A DNA stretch of 64,000 nt from Isoetes taiwanensis (Eukaryota > Streptophyta > Lycopodiopsida > Isoetales > Isoetaceae). Under the pieces are notes generated by a model that was not told the origin of the DNA, ran no database searches, and was given only the letters and a program-made list of their open reading frames with translations. Of the stretch, positions 10,620-22,735 are shown piece by piece. How positions within the stretch are numbered: position 1 is the stretch's first letter; each line of letters begins with the position of its first letter. A program made the translations under genes and the position numbers. The stretch spans positions 17,446,304 to 17,510,303 of the forward strand of contig JAJEKV010000026.1 of the NCBI GenBank assembly GCA_021234155.1, written 5' to 3'.

Positions 10620-13600
10620 CCAAGAAATACAAGCTAGTTTTGTAATGTCACCACTTATTGAAGGGAAAATAAATGTACTTTGGACAATACAGTTGTTCAG
10701 GTTTTCTAGTGTCAAAATTTGTGCTAACTATGAAATACAAGGAAATTTTCTAGTGGCAGCATTTGTTAGAAAAACAAGAAATATACTTTGAGCAACATCT
10801 TGGTTCGAATGTTGTATCAAAATGAAAGCTATTATGTGTTTACTTGTTCAAATTTTATATAACTGGAAGCTATATTGTGTTTTTTTCAGCAATATTTTGT
10901 TTCTTGTTATTTTTATAACATAATAAAAACTTTAATGTTTGTTTAAAATTTGTAGATATGTATAGAACGTATGTCTGTAACCTTAAAAGTGGGAATTGCA
11001 TGAGTTCCATTTTAATGAAATGGAGCTTCCATGAACTTTACCTTTAGATACCTATGTAAATAGGTTACATTCCCTAGTCGTCAACGTAAGTGGGTCCAGA
11101 TTCTTGCTTGATTCTTCCGATTTGAGTCGGTAGCTCACTGCTATTACAATGGGATCTATGTTATCCTTTAATACTATTATCAGCTTTGTTGCATATACCT
11201 ACAGGGCAATATCTATATTAGTCATGAATATATAACCACCTGAGCAGTAAGAACCCATTGTGACAAGTTGTTCTGCAATGCTTTCCTATGGCTACATCAC
11301 AATGCATCTGACAAGCGTTAAGCAGTAGCATCTAACTGCTTGCATCACTAGCAGTGTCCAATAGATATTGTGCTTTAGTGTGTCATCTTTGTCGTGAGGA
11401 GAATAACAAGTCTATCCACATGTAAGAATAGACTGTCATTATTTTCATTTCCATTGATAGCTACATCTTGGCTAGACCATTGTGATTTTCAAATGGAACA
11501 AGTAATTAGTTCATGGTTGGTAATTTATGTTGGGCAACTTACAATAAGAAGACAGTCATACGCTTATCTTTATGCGTTAGATTTCATTTTAAACACATGC
11601 TATAAATTAACTATGTATATATTGTATTTCGAGTAATATTCCATAACATATATTTCAGGACGATCTATTCCATTTGCATGGATTTGCTTCTACATTCATG
11701 CAAGATACATAGATAATTACTTTTTACAAATCTCCCATACACATTCTCAAACCAAAACAACACACTACAATTGCATGTTTTTCCACATTTGATCACTCAA
11801 TAAACATGTTGGTGATAGGGCCCCAGTTAGGGCACCGCGCCTTGGGGTAAGAGTTTTATGTTGTTGCAAAAAGATAGCTCCCTTTGTCATTCTCCTTCGA
11901 AATGGTAAGTGGGGCAACAAATTGACCTGTTGTTGCAATAGATTGCCCCTTTTATGACCTGTTGTCCACTGGTTCAACGAAATCCATGACCCAACTTCCA
12001 TTTTGTATTATTGGGTAGTGCCATGTGGCGGCATAAAAACAATCTTTCGCATTAACGGCAGCCCATTCCATTTTGTTTTATCCCACCATTCATCCAATAA
12101 ATACAAGAAATGATATATAGTATTCCCACAATTGCATTAGAACTACAATCCTATGAAATAAATATCATTTCACTATCTAATATTTTTTTTTTTTCACTAA
12201 CTATTTTTTTTTTTAATTTCACTATCTAATATTGCCATACAATAAAAACATGTAGGCTTAAAAATGCCCTCTCATACCCATCCCTCCTTGCGCTCGTGGT
12301 GCCAATTTCTTGTAACCGAATATAACTATTATAATGCACATTATAGAATTTTACAAGTCATGTTCTCAAAGCAACAATTTAGATATTTGGCACATAAAGG
12401 AACTAAATGAAATAATAACTTCCATTTATATTATTTCTTAACATATATAATTCTTAGGGGGAAGATGCATTTGGCATATTCGGTTGATTCCCGCCACGTA
12501 TTTCCGGGGGGAAAAAATAGGGAAACAAAAAAAAAAAGGCCGAGAAAATGAAATCGAAGAAAAAAAAAAAAACCTGGACTGGGATCGCCGCCATCGCCAT
12601 AGCCATCGCCTGCAACAGCAACAGGAATCGTCTGGGCGCATCTTCCTTCATCAAAATGGGATGGCCCTTTGTCAAAGTGGCATGGCGACTGTGGGGGAAA
12701 AGTTCTATTTGAAACTTGGTTGTGGGGGTTTGTTGGGCTGCGTGGAAATACTGATCTTCCATTTGGCAAGGGCATACTGATTTGGCAAGGGCCTGTGATT
12801 TTTACTGGGCTTGGAGAAATTTGGCAAGGGTGATTGGCTGAGTATTTCGTGAATTTTGTGGTTTCTAACACCAACACAAGTAGCCGCATGCACGTAAATA
12901 TTTTATTCGGCTAAACTCCATCAACAAGGATAAGAGACGGACTAGCATCCATGACATAACTAGTGTTAACAACATTGGGGAGGCCAGCAACAGAGTCACC
13001 CATCCACCTATGAGTTCTCCGGTGTGGGTATGTACATGAACCCATGATGCGACCCATTGCACCAACAAAGGACTTCTTCGGGGCCCATTCCTTTGGCTAC
13101 CGCAATTCCGGCTTGTACATTTTGCAAGAGCAGCATTAGGAACTGAAATTTTTAATCTTTATATGGTGTACATGAGCCATCGTGGTGAGAAATATGCTCT
13201 TTGAGATTTCTAAGATGAGACACTTTTCCGGGAGTCCGAGGGAAAATCCAAAGTTAGATTCAAATTACCTCTTCGTTCCTTTTGTAGAGGTAAGAGATAC
13301 CCTTTTTTTTGCTTGACGCCGCAGAAAAGAAGGCGCCGCGAACAAATGATTTTTTTCTCACGACGCTCGCCATTTCTCGCCAGACACTTTACAATGGGTT
13401 CGGGGACCCCATTGTCTCCCTTCAACACTTTCAGTCCTGAGTAACCGGCATTTTCGTGGATAAGGTAGTTCTTCATTATGTGAAGATATTTTCATTTGTT
13501 GGTTCTTAGTTGCAGATCGCAGTAAGGAAGAATCGATGTCCAGGATCGCTTGGCTATAAGACATGTATGCTTCCTCTTTGCTTTACATGCAATTCTTCTT

Positions 13601-15568
13601 TTGTGAATATGCTCTTCCCTTTTTGCTAATTTTGTGTGGTTACATTTTAAAAAAATGCGCATTCGGTGTTTACCATTGAACATTTGGCACCGGGCGTTGG
13701 ACGATCTTTACCAATCCGGTGAGGTTTTTCCCACTAAGCATGTTCCTATTATATGATCTATTATATGATGAGCATGCATATCACCCGGCCATTTTTCCCG
13801 AAATTTTTTACTCGGGATTTTTCTCAAACCAAGCAAAATTGTCGAAATATAAGGGTGTTAGGCCGAGAATAAATGATAGGTTAGATATGCAAGGAAGATG
13901 AATCACATAGAAAGTTCTTGCATTTCCTTCTACATTGCTGTTTTGACAGCCTATGGAGTGCAAGAAATGGCTTGAAACTCTCTCGCCCTCAAAGTGATGT
14001 ATGCCGATATTGTTTGCCCTTTACGCTTTGAATATGGTTTGCACGCTATGTTCATGCATTTTGCTTGGACCATGCATTAGTTTCTCTAGTTGCTAATTAT
14101 GATGCGGCTTGCTTCTTAGTTTGAATTCGATCTTGCTTCTTACAGTTTATTCTTGGGCTTCCGGTACCTTTTGTTTTGCTACCCTAGGTCGGGTATGGCG
14201 CAGATGAAGAAGGTGGCTTTCGCCTTTGTGAAAGGGGCTAAGATGTTCCTCTACCAATTGTAGAGAACTTGATAAGTCCGCATTGTTTTAAAATTTTATA
14301 TCTTTTTCCCTTCAAATGCAGGGTTTATGCTTATGTCTTGGTAATGCGGATCATCCGATATTATATAATCAGCTTTGTTAAATGGCAAAGGATCATTGCG
14401 GGTTTCGCATGATATTGCGTCTTTTCACGCACCAAGAACAACATTCTGCGGTTGCATCTCTTCAAAACATTCTCTCGCTACATCTAGGTCTTGGAATTTT
14501 CCATGTTTATCCTGTTTCAAAGAGACATTTCACTTCTAGTGAAGCAATTTGAGAAAAACAAATTGCTTTGGATTTTGAGGACTTCAAATTATATACCGGA
14601 AGGCGGTCTGTAGCTCTAGCCTAAAAAACAGTGGCATGCATGAAGACTTCTATTATCCTTTGGAATCGTGGATCTTAGTTATCCCTTGGTGAATTTTCCA
14701 TATACAGATGTTGTCTAATGGCAGGCCTCTGCCCTTCAATGACAGTTTCAGGTGTCCACACGAGCTATAGCTATTGCCTAGTTCTTTTGTTTAAAGTCTT
14801 GTTTGTGAAGTTTTTCGACATTTCTAATTTCTTTTAGGTCTTTTTTGGAATTAGTGCCTTTGCAAAGCGGGTAAGATAGATAGATAGATATTGTTTTAGA
14901 GAAGCATGGAATGAAGATGCAAGATGACACAAGAAGACATGCAGTAAATGTTCAAGAATGAAGGCAAAAAACGTGCGTGGATTCAACTTTTGATGCTTGC
15001 AGATTGGAGTTTATTATACCAAATTTTATATACCCAAGTCAGATGCTTCTTTCAATCAAAAACAATACAAATGTTAATCTCATCCCTTACTAGACATCAA
15101 CTTTTTTGGTGGCAATACACATTTATAAGGATCTAATGTAAATGATTGTTAGGTTCTATAGGAATTTACTCGAAGTTTTACATCGAACGAATTGTAGATT
15201 TCCATAATGGCATTGAAATATCTCGACGTTGAAATTGTCAATATGTATCTCAATGTCATATTAAAACTTGTGCAAGGCATTGTGATTGCACACAAGTCGT
15301 TCATAGGCATTGGCATAAGCATTCCTTGGGGTATGAAAAAACTTGACAAGCAATGCCAACAACAAGCCATCATCCGCATCTAGTTATCGGGCTTTTTACC
15401 TTGAAGAAACTTTTGGGTGGTGCAAAAAAGTCACTCCTATTCATGGGTTGAGCGGTGGACTTAGATGCTTCATTCTAAGGAATACCCCCTCGCTTTTACG
15501 GCAACTCTGTGGTAGGCGAAGTCATAGCGGTATGACTTTCCTTCAAAACAAGATGCTTTTCAAGGTCA
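10620..15568. other. Intergenic DNA, no gene recognised
   Basis: Only short, low-complexity or unsupported frames. Visible features: T- and A-runs near 12181-12215 and 12525-12572, a CGC/ATC trinucleotide stretch near 12585-12612, the motif ATTTGGCAAGGG three times at about 12762-12830, and a short GATA run at about 14874-14892. 10620-10800 is probably the 3' UTR of the FCP1-like gene. Confidence 0.6.
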
Positions 15569-15697
15569 CCCTATGATTATCAAACCATAGGGTTAAAGTC
15601 AACAATAGATTAATTGATATCCACAAAATTGTACCCCTATGATTGTCAGGACCATTGGGTGAAAGTAACAATAGAGTCAATTGATATCCACAAAATT
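15569..15697 (+). repeat. 63-bp tandem duplication
   Basis: Copies 15569-15630 and 15635-15697, both from CCCTATGATT to TTGATATCCACAAAATT, with about ten differences. No coding capacity. Confidence 0.8.
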
Positions 15698-15987
15698 CCG
15701 AATTAAATTGGTACCAAAATTTTAGCCATTGCACCATTAGATATGCTAAAATATGCCTCAAGATGCTCAAGGCACCCTCTACCTAACGCAATTTCACCTT
15801 TAACAGGGCAACCCAAAACATTCTTAAGAGGGGCAATCCAAAACCTCCCCCCCCTTAAAAGAAGTTCGATGTTTAGATGCCATATCTAGGACCACTTGGG
15901 TAGCACCTAGTAATTAAGGCTTTGCTAAATTCTAGGCCTGGAAATGAGAACCCAATAATAATGGGCGGGGATTGAGGCTAGGTGCAG

Positions 15988-16022
<35 letters not shown>

Positions 16023-17912
16023 GAGTAGTCATAAGTTAATTGCATTTTGGCGGGTAAGTTCTTCACTCAATAATGGGCTATGGCTCAGATTCTCTCTTCA
16101 AGTATTAACTCTATTGGGTAGTCTCCGAATGAATTGGTGCTTGGTAGAAGAAATTCTTTAGTGCTCTTTTGAGCAAGAAATTCTTTAGTGCTCTTTGAGC
16201 TAAAGGAGACATGGACAAAAAAAGGGTATAGTATAAACTCTCATAAGATAAAAACTACAATGATGGGTATGGAAGGGCACCAAGCTCATAAAACTAAAAC
16301 TTTTTAACATGAATAAGCAACCAAATTTTTATCAAGGAATGCCACAAGAGGATGAGCGATGAGATTCTCAAAACTAATATAGTTTGAGGAACATGCGATT
16401 CAACTCGTGATGTGTTCTTTCACATCTCAAGGATGTCCGCAATTGAAATCTATTCAACTTAGCACAAAACTTCTTTTAAGGGTTGGAGAAGAGAAATGTT
16501 AGCATGCGGGCAAGGCTGATAAATTCTTTTTGTATTATTAAATTTGGATGACCATTAGTTTACAAACTCATTTGATGGACAGACATAAATAACATGTTGC
16601 TCCAAAGACACCAAGATTCTATAAACTTTGTTGTTGCAAATGCTATTGCCCATGGCATTGGAGCAATCTGTACTGCCTTAGTGCCTTGTTAACATTGTCC
16701 CAGTTTTGTTATCATTATCTAAACTTTACCTGACAAAATGCCCAGCAACGCTCGACACTTTTCAAGTAAACACAATAATAAACATTTGGTTTGCAAAACT
16801 AATATCTTATTGCTTGGATGCATTGTTTGTGCATGTGGTCTCTTATTGGGGAGAAGTAGGTTCGAGTTTTGTGGGAATCAACTCATGGATGAGAAAATTG
16901 TGAATCATTGACAATGCTTTTGGACCTTGGAATCAAGAGGAAGTTTGTTAATCTTTTTGGACCTTGGATGGCTTGGAAACTTTTTGTTTCGGATGCAACT
17001 TTGCCTAGATGCCTTGAAGATTTTTGTTGCACTTGTAGTCTGCCAAATTGTTGCATAGATTGTTCTGTTTGGGCCTTGTTTATTTTGTCAAGTTGTTTTT
17101 ATGGGGTGCATTTTTCCGCTTGTACGTCTTACTTTGAACCAGATTTGGTTGTTAGAGACGTCTTTCTTAGGTCTTTAGATGCTTTGTTGGTCTAGGGTTG
17201 TTTTTGTACCGTCTTAGTTTTGTCCATCCAGGTATAGTTGTATTTACCCATGCTTGCACAACTCTAGTACCCACTTTTTATGTTGTAAATATTTGAGCAC
17301 CTCAACTTTTCTATCTTGAAGTGGTCGGCCGGGGGTTTTTGCCCATCAACCCCTTGTTTTTTGGAGATCATATATTGGTCGTTCTGGAATATGTGCTCCC
17401 TTTTACTAAATTCATTTCGATGACAATTTTCTTGTTTGATGGTTCTCGTTTGTTTAGTTGTCATTGATGTGCATGAGATTGGAGTCGAGGCAGTCATGGG
17501 TCTTACACCATCAATTCCTTGGATGTCTAGTGCATGGATTATGTTAAGATATGTTTCTTAGGCTTGTTTGCAGTTGGTAGCTAAGAGACAGGTCCTTTAT
17601 AGCATAGTGCTTTTTGGTTGCTCTTCTTGTTTTATGCTCGTAGAGTTGGCATGTTGGCATGTTGGCCTGGGGTCTTGCTCCATCAATCGCTTGTTTTTGC
17701 TGGATCTTCATAGGTTGGGGTGCGTGTCCCTTAATTTCGTGTTTTAAACATGCCATCTTGTTTTGTTGGAAAGGAGTTCTTGCTTTCAGTTTGTCCTTTA
17801 AGTTAGGTAAGGTTGGATTCTAAGGTCTTGGGTCTCATGTTCCTAGATTAAAAGCATAGGCTAGATGCTTTAGGTGTCCCTTAGATTGTGTTATTTGGTT
17901 TGGTTTTATAAG
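15698..17912. other. Intergenic DNA with diverged repeats
   Basis: A poly-A run lies at about 15990-16019. A loosely conserved unit is seen at 17323-17405 and 17661-17735 (GGCC..GGGG, CATCAA, CTTGTTTTT, then TGTCCC/TGCTCCC), and a weaker third copy near 17490-17530. A segment at about 17819-17880 resembles 21190-21246 on the same strand, just outside the two ends of the TIR element described next. No gene recognised. Confidence 0.5.
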
Positions 17913-18061
17913 AAGTCGTATTTAATTAAAGTGGGACAAATCTCGAATTTTGGGACTCGGACTGAAAATGGGACTCATACTCAATTTTTTTTTTGAGTAG
18001 ACTACTTGAATAGAATTGTGTCTTAATAAAACAACAATAATATTTACAAACAACAAACCGA

Positions 18062-18316
18062 GAAAAGAAGGGGAGATGGTGAGAAGGTTTGAAGGGGGTC
18101 AGAGGGTGGCAAGAGGCAAGTAGAGAGGGGGAGGAGGACGGGCAAGAGGCAATTGGGGGGTGGGAAAGAGGCAACCTGGAGAGGGAGGATGGGAGAGAGG
18201 CAACTGGAGAAGGGAAGGAAGATGGGCAAGAGGCAACTGGGGAGGGGCAAAGAAAGGGGGAGGAGGATGGGCAAAGGGGCGAATGGGAAGGAGAGAGAAA
18301 AAAGGGGGCAAAGATG
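18062..18316 (+). repeat. Purine-only minisatellite
   Basis: About 250 bases of nearly pure A/G on the plus strand with a recurring GAGGCAA core (18113, 18146, 18168, 18197, 18229; spacing 22-33). The Pro/Ser-rich frames on the other strand are a by-product. Such mirror-like purine tracts can form triplex DNA. Confidence 0.75.
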
Positions 18317-18656
18317 GGAAATGTGATTATAATTATAATAATCAATATAATTAATAAATATAATTAACATTATTATAATTAATTAAAAAAACAATATATA
18401 TAAAAGAACAATTATATTCGACTAGTGGGGTAAAGGAAGTCACCACAAAATCAGACTAAAAAACCGCCGTAGCACCCAAAAGTCGTGGGCGATGAATCCA
18501 AATGCTAAGGCCGAAGGCTTAGATTTGGCACCCAAATGCTAAGGCGGATGAATATGGCTAAGCATGACTACGATTCTAGGGCAAGAATTTTCTCAGAAGT
18601 TCACTTACATTATAGCAAGCTCCCCATCCTTCCCGGCATCTGGACATCCGCCATAT

Positions 18657-19260
18657 TCAGCAAATATCCACAACTCCGATGCATCCAACAAAAGCTCCCA
18701 AAGCCCGCCAATCCATGGCAGATGCGCAAACAAAGGAGCTGAATCTCAACAGATATGGCTCCCCTCGCAGGTTGTTCCCTCCGGACACATTTGCTAAATC
18801 CCCGTCGAGTAGATTTTCCATTGATTTTTGCGCCTTGCGCTCGGGCATCTTGTTAACCTTATCGCCTTGATCTGCGCCAGATTTCTCGATACTCGCTTAT
18901 CTTTAGGTTAGTGCGTAACTCTTCTTTTTAGCAATCAGCAGATAGCATTACCGGATCAAGAAGTGTTCGTGGTTGCATACAAAAAGAACTCCTCGCTTTC
19001 GGGCCGGGCGTTTCCCTTTCAGGCGTATTGTTATGCCAAGCAGAGCTTCTAAAGCTATGGCTAATCCGACGCTTGGGACCAAAGCTGCCATGACTCTGAG
19101 AAGCGCTAACATGAACCCTATTGGTAACCAGAGAAAAATCATCAACGCTTTCGCCGGAGTTGGCCTGAAGAATCGGCCAGAAGAGCTTCAAGAATCGGCC
19201 TGAAGAATCCGCCAGAAGAGCTTCAAGCCAGGAGAGCTTCAAGAATAGGAAGGTCCTCAT
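18657..19260 (-). pseudogene. Glycerol-3-phosphate acyltransferase (plant GPAT) fragment
   Basis: Minus-strand pieces match the acyltransferase domain of land-plant sn-2 GPATs (cutin/suberin pathway, ER membrane). 19145-18948 encodes a hydrophobic segment (LWLPIGFMLALLRVMAALV) and then KRGVLFVCNH, the front of the catalytic HX4D box; the next residues RTLLDP are in a different frame, so one base is missing inside the box. Further on, 18848-18657 has LLDGDLANVSGGNNLRGEP followed by YLLRFSSF, clearly the later conserved block (normally Pro-Glu-Gly-Thr-Thr-Cys-Arg-Glu-Pro), with several key residues replaced. The N-terminal HAD-like domain and the C-terminus are not found. It lies within the TIR element, consistent with gene capture. 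Confidence 0.75.
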
Positions 19261-19434
19261 GAATCCAATAGGAAGAGAGATGAAGTAGCAGATGTTTTTG
19301 TTATGCCTTCATGCAAGGTTTCATAGTCGGAATAAAAAAAAGCCATCCTCATCCTATCGCCATAGCCGGTTCTGCCATAGCCTGAAGAACAAGAACGCCA
19401 TAGCCGCCTGAAGAACAAGAACGCCATAGCCGTT
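19169..19434 (+). repeat. Short tandem repeats beside the GPAT fragment
   Basis: Two arrays: GAAGAATC.GCCAGAAGAGCTTCAAG-type units at 19169-19250, and two copies of a 27-bp unit CCTGAAGAACAAGAACGCCA.. at about 19381-19434. Confidence 0.7.
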
Positions 19435-19590
19435 GATGGGTATCCACGATGGCAGGACTCCGAAACCGTCCCAAAGGTATGTACCAAATTGGTATGTACT
19501 AAATTTCAAATTTTAAGTATGGGCGGGAAAAAAGAGCGGGGTAAAAAGAGCGGGGAGGGTCCATTTTTTTTCCATAGGAAATACATGTTG

Positions 19591-20010
19591 AGGGCATTTT
19601 TCATAAAAATGCATAGAATATTGTGGTTATTGGAAAATACATAATATTAGGATATTGTGCTTATTAAAAAATATATAGTAATACATGGAGAGGGCATTTT
19701 TCATAAAAAAATGCATAGAATATTGTGCTTGTTGGAAAATACATAATATAGGATATTGTGCTTATTGAAAAATATATAGTAATATATGGAGAGGGCATTT
19801 TTCATAAAAAAAAATGCATAGAATATTGTGGTTGTTGGAAAATACATAATATAGGATATTGTGCTTATTGAAAAATATATAGTAATATATATGGAGAGGG
19901 CATTTTTCATAAAAAAAATGCATAGAATATTGTGGTTATTGGAAAATACATAATATAGGATATTGTGCTTATTGAAAAATATATAGTACATAGTGTCCCA
20001 TTTGGAAAAT
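19591..20010 (+). repeat. Tandem repeat of about 100 bp, four copies
   Basis: AGGGCATTTTTCATAAAAA starts at 19591, 19691, 19792 and 19897 (period 100, 101, 105). Each copy holds GAATATTGTG.TT.TTGGAAAATACATAATA and GATATTGTGCTTATT. A weaker fifth copy may follow to 20110. AT-rich and non-coding. Confidence 0.85.
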
Positions 20011-20154
20011 CTATATTTGAAATAAGCTATGGGCAGGGTCTATTTTTTCATAAGATATGTATACATAATAAATGCATAAGATATGGTGTGCATTAGAAAA
20101 TACATAGAAAATACCATTTTCGGTCCAGCTTAGTCATGAACCTCGAATCAGTGT

Positions 20155-20625
20155 TTTCCACCACGAGTCGCTTTCTCGACTCGGGCGAGACGATAAAGGT
20201 CCTTTGGGATGCATTTCTCGACCTCAGAACTCTGTTTTTCACTTTGAGCTTCCTTTCTCAACCCCTAAAACCGGCGTTTTTACTCAGATGCTTTTTCTCG
20301 ACCCATGAGTCGAGAAAGGCCCTTAAAAAATCTTCTTGAAAAAAACTTTTTTTTTTTCCTAGTTAAAAAAAAAAAATTTTTTTTTTTTTTTTACTCAGAA
20401 GTTACGCTTCTCGATTTCATGAGTCGAGAAAGGCCATTAGAGGGGTTTTGAGGGTCTTTTCGACGAAAGTCGAGAAAGGCCCTCAGTAGCAAAAAAAAAA
20501 AAAAAAAAATTTGCCTACTTAGAAAAAGAAGGAATTTTTTTTTTCTTTTTTTTTTTTTTTTTTGGCTCTGTTAGAGGGGCCTTTTCGACTTTATTGACAT
20601 AGTCGAGAAAGGCCTCATACCTACA
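20155..20625. repeat. Cluster of hairpins built on GTCGAGAAAGGCC
   Basis: At least four inverted repeats pair TTTCTCGAC with GTCGAGAAA across short loops: 20291-20319, 20407-20433, 20455-20480 and 20578-20613, with a decayed one near 20165-20190. Poly-A/poly-T runs (20340-20395, 20490-20510, 20535-20563) lie between them. Confidence 0.75.
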
Positions 20626-21318
20626 TTCTTCGGTAAATGGCCCTTAGAACTGGTTGTTTTCTTTATTTGTATTGTCCAGTAGCATCACTTGCACTAACTT
20701 GATTTTGCCTTTCCCCAAGACAAATTTTTAAAAACGAAAAGGACATGATCGGAGCCATGTCGCTAGCGTGTTCAGATTTCTATTCTCTTCAAGTTGCTCT
20801 TGTGGCTTGGAACGCCTCAGACCTTGCTCTGCATGTTGTTCCCAGTAGGTGGTCTGTGTGCGAAGATGATGTAATATTTGTGTCAGCCCGACCATCATGG
20901 TATCTTCAACCATTGTAAACTTTGGTTTCAATCTAGAACTTTGGTTTCAATCTTTAATGAATTTCCTTTGTTTCAGTTGCATTGTTCTTGTTCTCGACTC
21001 GCTAACCAGGGAAAACTGGAGGAAAGCTTCGATGCAGAGTTCTAGACAAAAAATCGAATTAAGGATAGTTTTCGGGTCGGGGTGCTCCTTTTCATGTAAA
21101 TTAACAGGGTTCCGAAAAAAAATGGGAATGGAATGAGTCCCACTTTAATTAAATACGACTTTAAGGCTTTGTTGGTTTTTGAGGCTTTTGAGTCTAGGGT
21201 CTGTTGTCATGCTTCCTGGGTCTAGTACAGCATAGCTTAAATGCTTTTTTTTTTATATATGTACAGTCGATCCTTGTTCTTATACCATGTTTTCCTGTTT
21301 TTTCAGTTTGTTGTATAG

Positions 21319-22735
21319 TGTGACGTCCCCTACTCATATACGGTGCACTCACCGTATACAAATAGGAGTACATCCCCCATACCAGCTCCATGCTGATACA
21401 AGGCCCTCCACGACAACGCAACCTTGACGAAGTTCCAAAGTGGGGAAGAATGAAGGGGTCATTTTACCCTGTCTCCCTCAGGGCCTACCTAGCTGCGGAA
21501 GCATAACATACATGTAAGTATACATACATCAACATCACATGACCATCACGAAGGATGGCTCACCACATATCTGCATAGACAGAGATTAATACATCACATA
21601 TGGAAGGTCTACCCAAGTTCAGACACAGGGATGGACTGACAAGCTTAGGTCTCCAGAGGTCAAACAGACAGAGTGCAATAACAGTGGAGTTGGCTGGCAT
21701 AGGAACATGGCAATTGGGTAGTCTGCTCCATCCGCCCCTCCTGTGCACACTTTACAGAGTAGGTTGAAAGGTCTTAAGACTTGACTGTAGCCCGTCGGAT
21801 GCATAGCCAGAGGGGCTACTCCTGGGTTGCATCTCCCCAGTTCCAATGGGGCAGGTAGGGATTGCTCCCACCAGAGGTCGGGCATCTTGACCGGAAGGTG
21901 ACTAGAGGGCCTTTGCCTGGGCATCTGATTGAACTCCATGGAAGGTGTACACCGCTTCAAGAGTGTCGAACCCATGCAAAGCCCACACGCAGTGGCAGAG
22001 CATTACGTCTAGTGCACTGTAGTCCCCGATAGGCTTTACTACCAGAGGGACGTGATCATGAGCCAGGACATAAACCTCCTTGTGAGCCAGTCTAGTCCCT
22101 CCACCCACAACCATGTGTGGTTCTTGTACACAGCCTAATTTAATAGTGCATTAAAGAGGACTAGCTAGCAAAGATCAAACTACTAGGCTTTTAGGGCCTC
22201 TACCCCTTCCCAATACAATGATTCCACGAGATCATCATTACATACATATCATAGAAGAACTAAAGAACAAGATTTAATCTAAATCACGCGAAGTTAGGTT
22301 CTTTAGTTATGGCTTGATATCTAGAGGTCTAGATGGTCACTATGGGCAATTCAATAGGCTAAACCTACTTACTCTATGCCCGGGAGGTGGATTAGACTAT
22401 TGAATTGGCAAAATACCCGATCCCCCGGCTTGCTCCTCCTGGGGGCCGAACGCCGTCCATGTTATGGAACTGCTTGAAGATGAAGCCAGAAAGGAAAGCT
22501 GATGAGCTGGGCTGCTCAGATAGACTTTGGGAGCCAAGATTGGCTCTTGGAGCAAGCGAAATGGATCCCTAGAAGGCTGTGGACGAAAATGGAAAGTTAG
22601 GGTTTGGATACCTTATACAGGCTATAAGTTAGGGCTAGGATTTCCATCAACCCTTGAGATCATGCCACTTTGCCCTTTGTGGGGGTAAGTGGATGTAGTT
22701 CCCACTTGGCCCACTTGCCTTTTTTGCCCACTTTA
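21319..22735 (-). repeat. Minus-strand LTR-like segment related to the chromovirus LTR
   Basis: Read on the minus strand it follows the order of the LTR at 24898-26553: GGGAGATGCAACCC then GTAGCCCC (about 21850-21795), then GCACAGGAGGGGCGGATGGA (about 21755-21735), ending in GACGTCACA at 21319, like the GCATCACA end of the chromovirus LTR. The first part of the LTR is missing or too diverged, so the right border is approximate. No primer site or gag lies next to it. Confidence 0.6.

Larger units (their letters stand above)
17913..21161. mobile_element. Candidate TIR transposon carrying a GPAT fragment
   Basis: A perfect 25-bp inverted repeat, 17913-17937 (AAGTCGTATTTAATTAAAGT..) and 21137-21161, is flanked on both sides by TAAG (17909-17912 and 21162-21165), as expected for a 4-bp target duplication. 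Within the 3.2 kb are a purine minisatellite, a broken GPAT gene on the minus strand, a satellite of about 100 bp and a cluster of hairpins. No transposase is seen, so it would be non-autonomous. Superfamily unknown: 4 bp is not the usual duplication of hAT (8), MULE (9), CACTA (3) or mariner (TA). Confidence 0.55.

Noticed and set aside
12431-12889. Overlapping frames on both strands, up to 152 codons
   Set aside because: Driven by A-runs and a trinucleotide stretch; no known motif and no splice context.
18044-18370. Pro/Ser-rich minus-strand frames of up to 139 codons
   Set aside because: They arise from the purine minisatellite; composition is low complexity and all frames are open for that reason.
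19701-19991. 96-codon minus-strand frame
   Set aside because: Translation of the AT-rich 100-bp satellite; the amino acid repeat only mirrors the DNA repeat.
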